DNA of 64,000 bases from DSVZ01 sp964568145 (GTDB lineage Bacteria > Verrucomicrobiota > Verrucomicrobiia > Limisphaerales > J093). The position numbers and the translations under genes are program-made. This document shows, piece after piece, positions 38,454-47,154 of this stretch (positions are counted from its first letter, which is position 1; the number at the start of each line of letters is the position of its first letter). The notes beneath the pieces are model-generated. The model was not told the origin of the DNA, did not search any database, and saw nothing but the letters and a program-made list of their open reading frames with translations. The stretch lies in contig CAZMOZ010000021.1 in the NCBI GenBank assembly GCA_964568145.1, positions 13,636-77,635 on the forward strand, read 5' to 3'.

Positions 38454-39230
38454 TCAGAAATCCGTGTCCGGCTCCTTCAGGTCCAGTTCCTGGATCCAGA
38501 TGTTGCGGTAGAGGATCTCGTGGCCTTCGGCTTGCAGCTTGAGGCCGCCGGGTGTGTCGGTGATGCCCCGGCCGCCGTCGTTGCCGCCGTCAATGCCCGA
38601 ATTCGGCCCGCCCCAAACCTGGCTGATCGGCACGTTCGTGTGGACCTTCTGGCCGTTGAAATACATCGTCACCAGCGCCTTTTCCACGCGCCGACCGTCC
38701 CGGAACCGCGCCGCGCGGAACACCACGTCGTAGGCGTTCCACTTCCCGACGCCGTGGTAGGCGTGGTAGGGCGACTTGGTCTCGTTGATCAGCGCGCCCA
38801 TGCCGTGCTTGGTCTTGTCGCCATCGAGAATCTGGATTTCGTAGCGGTTCTGCAGGTACACGCCGCTGTTGCCGCCCGGCTTGGGCACCAGGAATTCCAC
38901 GTGCAGCCGGAAGTCGCGGTACGCCTTCTGGGTCACGATGTCCGCCGCGCCGTACTTGCCGCCGTCGGCCGCGCGGTCATCGGTCATCAAAACGGTGCCC
39001 CGATCCACCGGGTCGGGCACGATCTTCCACTTGATGGGCAGCGACGACGCGAAACGCGGGCCCTGCCAGTACGTCCACTTTTCGTCGAGCATCTGGCGGG
39101 TGCCGTCGAAGACGACCTCGGCGCCGGGCGGCGGCTTGGCGCCCACGCCGATGCGGGCGTCGGCGGCGGACAGGCGCGCGGCCGGAAGCGCGGCGATGAC
39201 GGCCAGCAGGATCAGGAAGCGTGTGTTCAT
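38454..39230 (-). CDS. DUF1080 (3-keto-disaccharide hydrolase-like) secreted protein
   Basis: This 258-residue protein has a signal peptide (residues 1-22, ending LSA-AD) and one DUF1080 domain with a concanavalin-like fold. Recognisable segments are PGAEVVFDGTRQMLDEKW, DFRLHVEFLVPKPGGNSGVY, YEIQILD, PYHAYHGVGKWNAYDVVFRA and the C-terminal YRNIWIQELD. DUF1080 proteins are greatly expanded in Planctomycetes and Verrucomicrobia and some hydrolyse 3-keto-glycosides. The activity of this one is inferred. It faces the PIN-PhoH gene convergently across a 212-bp spacer that holds CACGAATGGTCACGAAATCA heptad-like units. Confidence 0.9.
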   Translation of the reverse strand: MNTRFLILLAVIAALPAARLSAADARIGVGAKPPPGAEVVFDGTRQMLDEKWTYWQGPRFASSLPIKWKIVPDPVDRGTVLMTDDRAADGGKYGAADIVTQKAYRDFRLHVEFLVPKPGGNSGVYLQNRYEIQILDGDKTKHGMGALINETKSPYHAYHGVGKWNAYDVVFRAARFRDGRRVEKALVTMYFNGQKVHTNVPISQVWGGPNSGIDGGNDGGRGITDTPGGLKLQAEGHEILYRNIWIQELDLKEPDTDF

Positions 39231-39310
39231 GCGCGGAATGGAGCTGAAGGAGGTTGGTCAAACATCGTGTTGGCGGCCAAAGTAAGATTGCGCTTCCCGA
39301 CTGGCGAGCC

Positions 39311-39643
39311 TCAAACGCTCGCCGCCAGCCAGTCCAGGTAACGGGTGGTGCCGCCTTGCAGCGGCAGGACCAGAAACTCCGGCGTGTCGTACGGGTGCCG
39401 GGCGAGCACGAGTTTTTCCAGGGCCGCGAGCCGGGCGCGGGTGGTTTTCATCACCAGCAGCACCTCGGCGCCGCGCTCAATCTTCCCCTGCCACCAGTAA
39501 TGGCTTTCGATGCGGGGCACGAGGTTGGCGCAGGCGATCAACCGCGCCTCAAGCGCGGCCCGGGCCAGCGCGCGGGCGGTCTTCAAGTCCGGCGCGGTGA
39601 CGAGCACCACCGTGAAACGGGAGGCGGGCTTCATGTTAAGCAT
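39311..39643 (-). CDS. cutA: Divalent-cation tolerance protein CutA
   Basis: This protein of about 110 residues starts at ATG 39643 or, three codons later, at 39634. It has the CutA1 fold: VVLVTAPDLKTARALARAAL, LIACANLVPRIESHYWWQGK, EVLLVMKTTRARL and HPYDTPEFLVLPL. CutA forms very stable trimers resembling PII proteins. A link to copper tolerance was proposed in E. coli, but the general role is unsettled. The size is normal and the gene is alone, in the same direction as the DUF1080 gene upstream of it. Confidence 0.93.
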   Translation of the reverse strand: MLNMKPASRFTVVLVTAPDLKTARALARAALEARLIACANLVPRIESHYWWQGKIERGAEVLLVMKTTRARLAALEKLVLARHPYDTPEFLVLPLQGGTTRYLDWLAASV

Positions 39644-39900
39644 CCGAAGTCAAGTCAGCCGCAAAAAGGCGCGGGCAACCTGGGGCCGCCGCAGACTTCC
39701 AGCCCGATGATGCACTGCGTTTGTGGCAGCAGGCATCCCTGCCTGCTGTGGAGCCGGGCATCCTGCCCGGCGGACGCCAGCCGGTTGTGCAACATGAGCG
39801 GGGTTTTCGGTCTTTGATTCCGGGCGGCAGGATGCCGCTCTTTACGCCAGCCAGAATGGCCGCCGATACGATGGTAACGCCCGGCTTCCGGCTTCATGGC
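39644..39900. repeat. Spacer with GC-rich palindromic repeats
   Basis: Short palindromes AGCAGGCATCCCTGCCTGC (about 39727-39745) and GCCGGGCATCCTGCCCGGC (about 39754-39772), and GGCGGCAGGATGCCGC (about 39824-39839), resemble the unit at window positions 21-39. They lie just after the last gene of the long minus-strand operon and could end its transcription. Confidence 0.55.
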
Positions 39901-42792
39901 TCAGGTCTGATCCAGCTTCTTGGCCGCCCGGCGCTTGGCGTCCAGGAGCCGCGAGGTGACAGCCGTCCGATCCGGCGGCGGTGGGACCGCGGGTTGCTGG
40001 GCCGCGGGCTCGGTCGGCGTCGCGACCGGCTTCGGCACGGCGGGCACGGGCCGGGCCGGCCGGAAGAGTTCGGGTTTGGGTTCGCCGGCGCCAGTGCGCT
40101 GGGCGCGCACCTGGCCGCGCCGCGCCAGCAGGGCGCCGAGCGATTCGTCGGCCGGCGCCGGCCGGGCGGGCGCGCGCCAGAAGAACAGCAGGCGGCGCAG
40201 ATTCTCCGTGGCCTTCAGCCATTCGGCGCGGTCAAGGTAGATGCGCCGCACGCCCACGTCCGCCACAAACAGGAGGATGGCGAACTGGAGCAGCCACTGC
40301 CAGAGGTCGCGCGGTTGGAAGGTCTTCAGGCGGTCGTGCAGGAACGGGTGGTCGGCGCCGGGCGGTTGCTCCACCCCGGCCAGCAGGCGGCCGCCCCCGG
40401 CCTCGGCCAGGCGGCGCAGCAGGCTGAGGTTCGGCGCGGCGTCGGCAAACTCGGGCGAGTAATTGACGCTCGCGCCGACGGCCTGCGTGGCCCGCACCTG
40501 GCCGCCCTGCATCTCGACCAGGTTCAGCAGGTAGGCCCCGACCTCGCGGGTCGGGAAGCGCGCCTCGTACCGGCCCGGCCCGGTTTGTTCCAGGCGTACG
40601 GTCTGGCGCTCGCCTTTGGGGCTCACAACGACCGCGGACAGGTTCAGGAAGTTCCGGTAGTTGCCCTGCGCGTCGAGCGCCTCGACGCTCAGCACGCCCT
40701 CGCCTTTCTCGACCGAGACCTCGGTGTTGAAGTCGGCGGTGTCCAGCCGGCGCAACGCCCACTGCCCCACCTGCGACCAGAACTGGCGGTACTTCGGCCA
40801 GCCCAGCCAGTCCTGCGCCCACTTGGCCTTGGCGTCCGAGGTGAACGCCACCGCGCGTCCCAGGCCGTACTGCCAGTGCGCCAGCACGGGGTCGCCCTTG
40901 TCCGAAACCAGCGGCACCTCGGCGCGGGCCTTGGGCGTGGTGCAGACGTAGCCGCGCAGTGTGGGCAGCTCGGCTGCGGCGATGCCGCGCAGGATTTCGC
41001 TGCCCGCGGCCACGACCGGCTTGAACGGCTCCTCGAAGATCGCGGACTTCAGAATCACCATCGCCTCCTTGAGGAAGATCTGCGGCAACTGCGACGGGTC
41101 GCGCACGTCGTAAAACCGCCCGCGGCCCTGGTCCGCGATCTTGATCATCGTGTCCGGTCCCGCGTGGCCGGCGATGAGCACCGTGCTGACGGTGATCCGG
41201 TCGTTCACGATGGCCTGCATCAACGCGTCGCTCGGGGCGCCGGGGTCGCCGTCGCTGAAGACGATGATGTGTTTCAGGTTGGCGGTGGACTGCTTGAGGT
41301 TGGGGTTGTTCGGGTCGTTGTACGCGCGCTCCATCACGCCCTGGAAGGTTGGCAGGTCGCCCTGGTTCATGCCGGCGATCATCCGGCCCTTTTCCTTGCG
41401 GTCGCCCACCTTGCTGAGCGGGAAGAGCCAGCGCTCGGTGCCGTCCCAGAGCACGACGCCCATTTCGTCCTGCGGGCCGAGGGCCTCGAGCACGCCCAGC
41501 GCGCATTCGCGGGCAATCTGGTTGCCGTTGTTGAACTCCATGCCGTGCATGATGAGCACCACCGCGCCGCTGGGCAGGACCTTCTTGCTGCTGAGTTCCA
41601 TCTCGACCGGCAGCGTGGACTCCAGCGGCGTGCCGCGGTACCCGCCCGCGGCGTACGCCTGGTCGCCGCCCAGGCAGACCAGCCCCACGCCGAAGTCACG
41701 CACGGCGCTTTCCAGCAGGCTCATCAACGTGTCGCCCAGGTCGCCCGCCGCCAGGTTGCTGATGAAGATCGCGTCGTAGCCCTGCATCTCGGCGAGCGTG
41801 CCGGGGAAGCCGCTCAGGTCGGTGAGGCGCACCTCGAGTTTCGAGGCCTGGAGGGCGGCGGCCAGCGGCGTGTCCTGCGCTGGGTCGGCGGACACCACCA
41901 GCACGCGGGGTTCGCCGCGGACGCTGGCGAAATTGCCGGCGCGGTTGTTCTGCGGCACCCGGTCGCCGGGCGCGTCCACCTGCACGTCGTAGCTGTAGAA
42001 GCCCGGCTCGGTGAGGGTCTGCGGGAAGGTGAACAGGTTCTTGCCGGCGGCCAGCTCGAGCTTCTGCTCGCCGAGGTACCGGTCGTTCTGGAACAGCCGC
42101 AGCGTGGCCTCGCGGTTGGTGTCGGACTGGATGAAGATGGTCACGTCGAAGGTCTGGCCGGTCTTGAGCTTCGCGGGGATGCCGACCTTCTGGACCGACA
42201 CATCGCCGCCGCGGGCCGCGCCGAGCGTCACCACGTCCAGCGTCACGCCCAGCGCGCGCGCCGCGGCCACCGCGCCCTGCGCGTCACCCACGTTCTCGTT
42301 GCCGTCCGAAAGCAGCACCAGGCGTTTCTGGCCGGTCTCGGGAAAGGCTGCCGTGCCCAGGCGGATCGCCGCGGCGATGTCCGTGCGCTCGGCGCCGAGC
42401 ACGGCGTGAATCTTCTGGACGTCCAGCCGGGCGTTAGGGGTGGTCTCGATGGCCGCGCCGTTGCCGAAGACGATCACGCCGGCGCGGTCCACCGGCTTCT
42501 TGCCCCGCGCCAGTTCGTTCAGAAACTCGCGGGCGCGCTCCTGCTGGGCCGAGGGCACGCTGTCCGAGCGATCGAGCAGGAAGTACACGTTCAAGCCCTC
42601 GAGCGGCTTGCGCCATTGCAGCCCCGCCAGGGCCAGCACCAGCGCCAGCGCGATCACCAGCCGCAACGCCAGCGCCGTCCAGCGCCGGACCGGGCTGGCC
42701 TGGACGTCCGACTTCAGCGCCAGCCAGACCACCCAGCCCGCGACCAGCGGCAGCAGCAAAAGCCAGCCAGGGTTGGTGAATTGGAAAGGCAC
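39901..42792 (-). CDS. VWA/glutamine-amidotransferase-like membrane protein
   Basis: This 963-residue protein starts at a GTG. Two N-terminal membrane helices (about residues 7-27 and 40-62) precede a first VWA domain with an altered MIDAS LLDRSDSVPS. A CARDB-like beta domain, a GATase1-like segment with LVCLGGDQAYAAGGYRGT, a second VWA-like region with HIIVFSDGDPGAPS, a further beta domain, a final membrane helix near FAILLFVADVG and a Pro-rich cytoplasmic tail follow. This architecture is typical of the last gene in verrucomicrobial and planctomycete MoxR/DUF58 clusters. It probably assembles with the other VWA proteins as a membrane complex matured by MoxR. It lies 3 bp after the permease-NHL gene. 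Confidence 0.85.
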   Translation of the reverse strand: MPFQFTNPGWLLLLPLVAGWVVWLALKSDVQASPVRRWTALALRLVIALALVLALAGLQWRKPLEGLNVYFLLDRSDSVPSAQQERAREFLNELARGKKPVDRAGVIVFGNGAAIETTPNARLDVQKIHAVLGAERTDIAAAIRLGTAAFPETGQKRLVLLSDGNENVGDAQGAVAAARALGVTLDVVTLGAARGGDVSVQKVGIPAKLKTGQTFDVTIFIQSDTNREATLRLFQNDRYLGEQKLELAAGKNLFTFPQTLTEPGFYSYDVQVDAPGDRVPQNNRAGNFASVRGEPRVLVVSADPAQDTPLAAALQASKLEVRLTDLSGFPGTLAEMQGYDAIFISNLAAGDLGDTLMSLLESAVRDFGVGLVCLGGDQAYAAGGYRGTPLESTLPVEMELSSKKVLPSGAVVLIMHGMEFNNGNQIARECALGVLEALGPQDEMGVVLWDGTERWLFPLSKVGDRKEKGRMIAGMNQGDLPTFQGVMERAYNDPNNPNLKQSTANLKHIIVFSDGDPGAPSDALMQAIVNDRITVSTVLIAGHAGPDTMIKIADQGRGRFYDVRDPSQLPQIFLKEAMVILKSAIFEEPFKPVVAAGSEILRGIAAAELPTLRGYVCTTPKARAEVPLVSDKGDPVLAHWQYGLGRAVAFTSDAKAKWAQDWLGWPKYRQFWSQVGQWALRRLDTADFNTEVSVEKGEGVLSVEALDAQGNYRNFLNLSAVVVSPKGERQTVRLEQTGPGRYEARFPTREVGAYLLNLVEMQGGQVRATQAVGASVNYSPEFADAAPNLSLLRRLAEAGGGRLLAGVEQPPGADHPFLHDRLKTFQPRDLWQWLLQFAILLFVADVGVRRIYLDRAEWLKATENLRRLLFFWRAPARPAPADESLGALLARRGQVRAQRTGAGEPKPELFRPARPVPAVPKPVATPTEPAAQQPAVPPPPDRTAVTSRLLDAKRRAAKKLDQT

Positions 42793-42795
42793 GGG

Positions 42796-45234
42796 TCAGG
42801 GATGAGGGGCGAGGGGCGAGGGGCGAGAGGTGAAGGCCACCGGCGCCACGTTGCTGCTCGCGGCGGCGGTGGTCGCCCGGGTCAACGGCTCGCGCCGCAC
42901 CAGTTTTTGCACGCGATGGTTGCCGGCGTCGGCCACGTACAGGTTGCCGTGCGAGTCCAGGGCGATGCTCCACGGGTTGCTGAACCGCCCCGGCGCGGCG
43001 CCCGGGCCGCCGATCACTTCCAGCGGCCGGTCCTGCGCGTCGAAGACCTGGATGCGGCTGTTGCCGAACTCGCAGACAAACTGGTGCCCTTGCGCGTCCA
43101 CGCGCACGTCGTACGGGTAGCTCAGCTCGCCCGGCCCCGTGCCCGCGCGGCCGTACGCGCGCAGGAATGTGCCGTCGGGCGCAAACACCTGCACGCGGTG
43201 GTTGCAGGAGTCGGCCACGTACAGCCGGTCCGCCGCGTCCACCGCCAGGCCCTCCGGCCGGTTGAACTCGCCCGGCCCGCCGCCCCACCGGCCGAAGCCC
43301 GCCAGCCCGCGCGCGCCGTCCGGGCTGAACCGCTGCACGCGGTCCACCGCCGTGTATTCGCAAATCCAGATTTCCCCATGCCTGTTCACGGCCACCGCGC
43401 GCGGCATGGTCAACTGCCCGGCGTTGATACCGCGCTCGCCCCATTGCCGGACCAGCGTACCGGTCGGGGTAAAATGGTTCACGCGGGCGTAATGCGGCTC
43501 GACCACGATCACCCCGCCCGCCGCGTCCACGCCCAAGCCCTTTGGTTTGCCCAGGTCGGTCTCCGGCATCTGCCAGGCCAGCAGGTAGGTGCCGTCCGGG
43601 GCAAACTTCTGCACCCGCCCGGTCATGTCCACCACGTACAGGTTGTCGTCGCGGTCCACAGTGAGCGACCGCGGTTTGTTGAACTGGCCGGGACCGCGCC
43701 CGCGGCCGCCGAGGAGTTCGACCTGGCTGAAGAACCGGCTGTCCAGCCGCGCGTCCGCCGCAGGCGCCGGCGCGCAACCGGTCCCCACCAGCGCCAGCCC
43801 GGCCAGCAACGCCCCGGCCGGCGTCGCACCCGGCCGCGGCGCGGGCCGCGCGGCCAGGCCGCGTCGCAGCGCGCGCCCCGCCGCCCAGAGCAGCGGCGGC
43901 AGCACGGCGAGCGCGAGCAGGACCAGGCAGAGCGCGTTCACTTGCGGATTGTGACCGTAGTGCAGCAGGTTGAACACACGCAACGCCAGCGTTTCCCAGC
44001 CCGGCGGCAGGATCAACACCAGCGTTTCCACGTCCCACAAACACAGCAGGTAAACCAGGTACCAGCTTGCCGCGAGCGCCGGCGCGGCCTGCGGCCAGAG
44101 CACCAGTCGGAAGAAGCGCCAGCCGCGCGCGCCGTACAGCCGCGCCGCGTCGGCCAGGTCGCGGTCCACGCTTTGCGCGGCGAGCGCGGCGCCCTGCCGG
44201 CCCAGGGCCAGATACCGCAGCCCCAACGCCAGCAGCACCACGCCCGCGCCGCGGTAAAGCGCCGCCAGCGGCGGGCGGTTCAACAGCCAGATCAACGCAA
44301 TGCCCAGCAGTACGCCCGGTGTGAGAAACAACAGCCAGGCGACCCCGCCCAGCGGCAGGTGACGCGTGGCCGCGCCGACCGCAACCACCAGCGTGGCGGT
44401 GGCCGCCGCCAGGAAGGCCGAGGCGGCCACGGCGCTGCCGCCGGCCGCCAGCGCCGGAGCAAGCTGCGTCCAGGTGCGCGGATCGCCGGCCAGCCGCGAG
44501 AGCGGCAGCGCCACGGCGAGCAAGGCGACCGCCAGCGCCAGCGCGGTTGCGACGCTGAACCACGCCGGACCGAGACCGTGCCGGAAGACCGTCGCGGGCA
44601 GTTGCGCCTGCCAGCGCGGCCAGGCCACGTCGCGCCGGCTCAGCCAGAGCAGCAACAGCACCGGCGCGGCCAGCACCGGCACGCTCGCGGCAAGAGCGCC
44701 GGCGTAATCGAAGTTTGTGCTGAACCGCAGCCAGATTTCCGCGGTGAAGACCTTCACCTGAAGAATCGCCGGCACGGCAAAATTGTTCAGCGCCAGCACG
44801 AACGTCAGCACCGCGGCCTGGGCCAGCGCGGGCGCCGCGGCCGGCAACAGCAGACCCCGCAACAACCGGCCGCCGCGCAGGCGCGGGTCCGCCTCGAACA
44901 GCGCGGGGTCGAGCTTCTGCCACGCGCCGAAGGTCAGCAGCGCGGACACCGGCCAGAGCAGCAAGGCCATCACCCCGGCGGCGGCCGGCAGGGAATACAC
45001 GTTCAACGGCAGCCAGGCGCGCCAGGCGCCGGCCTGGCCCAGCAGGTCCAGCCAGCAGTTCGTGGCCACAAAGGGCGGCAGCGCCAGCGCGCCGGCGGCC
45101 ACGCCCAAGCCGGCCACCCGCCCCGTCCCGGCCAGCCCGGAGAGGAACAGCGCCGCCGCCACGCCGCAGATCAGCGCCAGCGCAGTGGCGAGGCCGCTGA
45201 AAAGCAGGCTGTTCTGGAGCAGCGTCCAGCTCAT
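42796..45234 (-). CDS. ABC permease (two-module, iron-type) fused to an NHL beta-propeller
   Basis: The product is 812 residues. Residues about 1-510 are a FbpB/ThiP-like permease with two homologous transmembrane modules. Residues about 515-540 form an extra hydrophobic segment ending LALVGTGCAP, which looks like a degenerate lipobox. Residues about 555-790 form an NHL-type propeller with repeated GxFxxPxxLAVD and LYVADxxNHRVQ units. The order suggests a permease gene joined to a formerly separate NHL lipoprotein gene, leaving the propeller in the periplasm. The last ten residues are encoded by GAGGGGC-type heptads at 42803-42833. No ABC ATPase is adjacent. The ATG at 45234 is chosen because the first membrane helix starts there. 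Confidence 0.85.
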   Translation of the reverse strand: MSWTLLQNSLLFSGLATALALICGVAAALFLSGLAGTGRVAGLGVAAGALALPPFVATNCWLDLLGQAGAWRAWLPLNVYSLPAAAGVMALLLWPVSALLTFGAWQKLDPALFEADPRLRGGRLLRGLLLPAAAPALAQAAVLTFVLALNNFAVPAILQVKVFTAEIWLRFSTNFDYAGALAASVPVLAAPVLLLLWLSRRDVAWPRWQAQLPATVFRHGLGPAWFSVATALALAVALLAVALPLSRLAGDPRTWTQLAPALAAGGSAVAASAFLAAATATLVVAVGAATRHLPLGGVAWLLFLTPGVLLGIALIWLLNRPPLAALYRGAGVVLLALGLRYLALGRQGAALAAQSVDRDLADAARLYGARGWRFFRLVLWPQAAPALAASWYLVYLLCLWDVETLVLILPPGWETLALRVFNLLHYGHNPQVNALCLVLLALAVLPPLLWAAGRALRRGLAARPAPRPGATPAGALLAGLALVGTGCAPAPAADARLDSRFFSQVELLGGRGRGPGQFNKPRSLTVDRDDNLYVVDMTGRVQKFAPDGTYLLAWQMPETDLGKPKGLGVDAAGGVIVVEPHYARVNHFTPTGTLVRQWGERGINAGQLTMPRAVAVNRHGEIWICEYTAVDRVQRFSPDGARGLAGFGRWGGGPGEFNRPEGLAVDAADRLYVADSCNHRVQVFAPDGTFLRAYGRAGTGPGELSYPYDVRVDAQGHQFVCEFGNSRIQVFDAQDRPLEVIGGPGAAPGRFSNPWSIALDSHGNLYVADAGNHRVQKLVRREPLTRATTAAASSNVAPVAFTSRPSPLAPHP

Positions 45235-45502
45235 CGGAAGGGGGCGAGGGACGGAGGGCGAGGGGCGAGCGAGCGGGGGAGCGCGCGCACCCCGCGTGCG
45301 GTTTTCCGCGCCTTGGCGGAAAACCTGCCCAGCCGCGGCCAGTCGGCTCCGGGTGGAACGGCCAGCCTGGCCGTTCCCGGCGGCCAGCCGCCGCCGGAAA
45401 GGGCGCCGGAGCGCGGGCCGGGGATCATGAGAGCGGCGGGCTGGTAGCCCTCCGCCGCGGGCCAGTGGCCCGCGCCACTCAGGGCGGCGGTTGTCGGACG
45501 GC
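45235..45502. repeat. Operon spacer with heptad array and GC palindromes
   Basis: Positions 45240-45275 are GGCGAGG-type heptads in the same orientation as those at 42803-42833, so they flank the permease-NHL gene as direct repeats. Palindromes such as GGAACGGCCAGCCTGGCCGTTCC (45356-45378, 23 nt in total) and GCGGGCCAGTGGCCCGC follow. No gene is seen. Confidence 0.55.
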
Positions 45503-46609
45503 TCATCGCAGGAAGATTTCCTTGAGCCGGCCTGTGCCCGCTTCGAGTTCGGCAACCAGGCGTGGCCAGTCGGGCTGCAGCGTCTTCACCTCTGGCACGC
45601 TGACCTCCGCGCCTTCCAGCGCGCCGGCGGCCACCAGCTGCGCGACCACCTCGGGGCGTTGCAGCCAGGCGAAAAGCCTCTCCGCCGTCTCGGGATGCGG
45701 CGCACCGCGGACCACAGCCACCGTGTTGGGAATCAGCAGCGCCTCGTCGGTCAGCGGCAGAGCGACGACCGGCGCGCCTTCGCGCTGCACGGCCGCGATG
45801 TCGTCCGAGTCGGTCAGGCCCGCCCAGGCTTCGCCTTTGGCAACGAGCCGGGCCACGACGGAATTGCCGTCCACGACCAGCGGTTTGTTCGCGGCCAGGG
45901 CGCGGCACCAGGCTTCCCAGCGCGCCTTGCCCCAATGCTGGCGCAGCGCCAGGAAGTGCGTGGCGGTGGTGCCGAAGAGCGGATAGGCCAGCGCCACCCG
46001 GCCGCGCCAGTGGGCGTTGGTGAGGTCGAGCAGACTGTGCGGGGCAAAAAGAGGTTCGCGGTTCGGGGTTCGGGGTTCGAGGAGTGAAGCCGGTTGGAAG
46101 AAGGCAGGGCTCGACGGAGTCTCGCCCCACCGGACGAAGTTGGTGTTGATGACGATGCGCCGGCTGCGGTGGCCGAAGGTGGCCCAGCCGTTGGTTTCGC
46201 GCCAGACGCCTTGCGCGGCAAGCTGCCGGGTGCGCAGTTCTTCGTTGCCCCAGAAGACATCGCAGCGCGGATGCACGCGCTCGGCCAGCAGCCGGTTCGC
46301 CAGCCCGACCGTCTTCACGGCCTCGCTGTCGAACACAGTGCGGACGCTGATGCCGGTTTCCTTGGTGAACTCGAAAAGCAACGGTTCGGCGAAGACCTGG
46401 TCCTGGGCGATGTAGGCGATGACGGTTGGAACGCGCTCGGGCTGCCTCAGTTTGTTCAGCAACTGGAGGAGCATCCCTGTAAGGATGGCGATGATGGCCA
46501 GACTCAGCGGCCAAAGCCACACCCCTCCCGCTGCGCCGAGCATTTGCTTCAGCCAGTCCCGCCAGGTTTCGCGCCGGGGTTCCTTTGGGTCCTGCGGATT
46601 CATGGCCAT
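45503..46609 (-). CDS. ABC transporter substrate-binding protein carrying an in-frame repeat insertion
   Basis: This 368-residue protein resembles ferric-ion-type (family 1) periplasmic binding proteins. Family segments include PTVIAYIAQDQVFAEPLLFE, SEAVKTVGLANRLL, RCDVFWGNEELRT, RRIVINTNFV, GRVALAYPLFGTTATHFLAL and GLTDSDDIAA. It starts with a 30-residue charged segment and a membrane helix (about 33-53), so it appears membrane-anchored instead of freely soluble. Residues 160-191 (46132-46037) are not family sequence. They are encoded by a 96-bp family-2 repeat plus heptads and read RWGETPSSPAFFQPASLLEP onward. The gene precedes the permease-NHL gene and follows the toxin-like gene. The transported ligand is unknown. 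Confidence 0.85.
   Translation of the reverse strand: MAMNPQDPKEPRRETWRDWLKQMLGAAGGVWLWPLSLAIIAILTGMLLQLLNKLRQPERVPTVIAYIAQDQVFAEPLLFEFTKETGISVRTVFDSEAVKTVGLANRLLAERVHPRCDVFWGNEELRTRQLAAQGVWRETNGWATFGHRSRRIVINTNFVRWGETPSSPAFFQPASLLEPRTPNREPLFAPHSLLDLTNAHWRGRVALAYPLFGTTATHFLALRQHWGKARWEAWCRALAANKPLVVDGNSVVARLVAKGEAWAGLTDSDDIAAVQREGAPVVALPLTDEALLIPNTVAVVRGAPHPETAERLFAWLQRPEVVAQLVAAGALEGAEVSVPEVKTLQPDWPRLVAELEAGTGRLKEIFLR
46037..46132 (-). repeat. Family-2 repeat with heptads inserted in a coding gene
   Basis: The insertion has a family-2 core, read on the minus strand as TGGGGCGAGACTCCGTCGAG, followed by CGAACCCCGAACCCCGAACC heptads. It is exactly 96 bp, so the host frame is kept. The same composite order occurs outside genes near 36025-36125 and 54036-54100. 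Confidence 0.85.
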
Positions 46610-46645
46610 GATATTCTCCGTGAGGTTGAGGTCAACCCGTCGGCC

Positions 46646-46909
46646 TCAGACGCGGCGGAGCAGCTTGTTGTAGTCCTCGTACGATCCGATCCAGAACCAC
46701 AGCCAGGCGTCGGGCCGCCGTTTCGCCGGCGCGCGGTAGCTTCTGCCGACCCGCACGGACCAGATATCGCCAGCCACGGGCTTGAAATGAAGCGAGGGGT
46801 GAAACGGATTCCGCCTGAAGACGGCAAACGTTCTGTTGGCCAAGGCTTGAATGGGCTCAGGCAGCCGCGCGTAATGCGACCGGAATTCCGCCGGCGCCAG
46901 CGACCTCAT
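46646..46909 (-). CDS. ParE-like toxin
   Basis: This 87-residue protein matches the small ParE-like toxin family by FHPSLHFKPVAGDIWSVRVG, SYRAPAKR and WLWFWIGSYEDYNKLL. Members are usually the toxin half of a type II system and form a RelE/ParE fold. The start at 46909 overlaps the stop of the upstream antitoxin-like gene by four bases, as expected for such a pair. The pair sits between the BatA-like and substrate-binding genes of the long operon. Toxicity and target are not shown. Confidence 0.8.
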   Translation of the reverse strand: MRSLAPAEFRSHYARLPEPIQALANRTFAVFRRNPFHPSLHFKPVAGDIWSVRVGRSYRAPAKRRPDAWLWFWIGSYEDYNKLLRRV

Positions 46910-47106
46910 GGCAATTCGCGCCAGCGACCGGCCTCGAGGTCCACCTCGGCCCGCGCCACGATCTCATCCAGCCGGCCTTGCCGGGCGTCCTCCGCCATCT
47001 GGCGGTCCCACTCGTCGTCCGCCCAACCGTGCAACCGGCGGTTCAGTTCGGCGCGCTCCTCGGCCGACAGGCTCAGAATGGCTTCTTCCAGTTCCTCGAT
47101 TTTCAT
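46906..47106 (-). CDS. Antitoxin-like small protein
   Basis: This 66-residue acidic protein starts at ATG 47106 (MKIEELEEAILSLSAEERAE). It is predicted helical and rich in Glu and Asp, with LNRRLHGWADDEWDRQMAED. The size, charge and four-base overlap with the ParE-like gene fit an antitoxin. It resembles addiction-module antitoxins only generally, so the family is not fixed. Confidence 0.7.
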   Translation of the reverse strand: MKIEELEEAILSLSAEERAELNRRLHGWADDEWDRQMAEDARQGRLDEIVARAEVDLEAGRWRELP

Positions 47107-47154
47107 GCCGCAACAGCCTCGCACAATTGACGCCGGACCGAAAGAACGAAGGCA

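Noticed and set aside
39721..45447. A 5.7-kb open frame on the plus strand opposite the VWA and permease-NHL genes
   Set aside because: It is a shadow of genuine minus-strand genes. Its translation is rich in Arg, Gln, His and Ala, has no recognisable motif and crosses an intergenic spacer.
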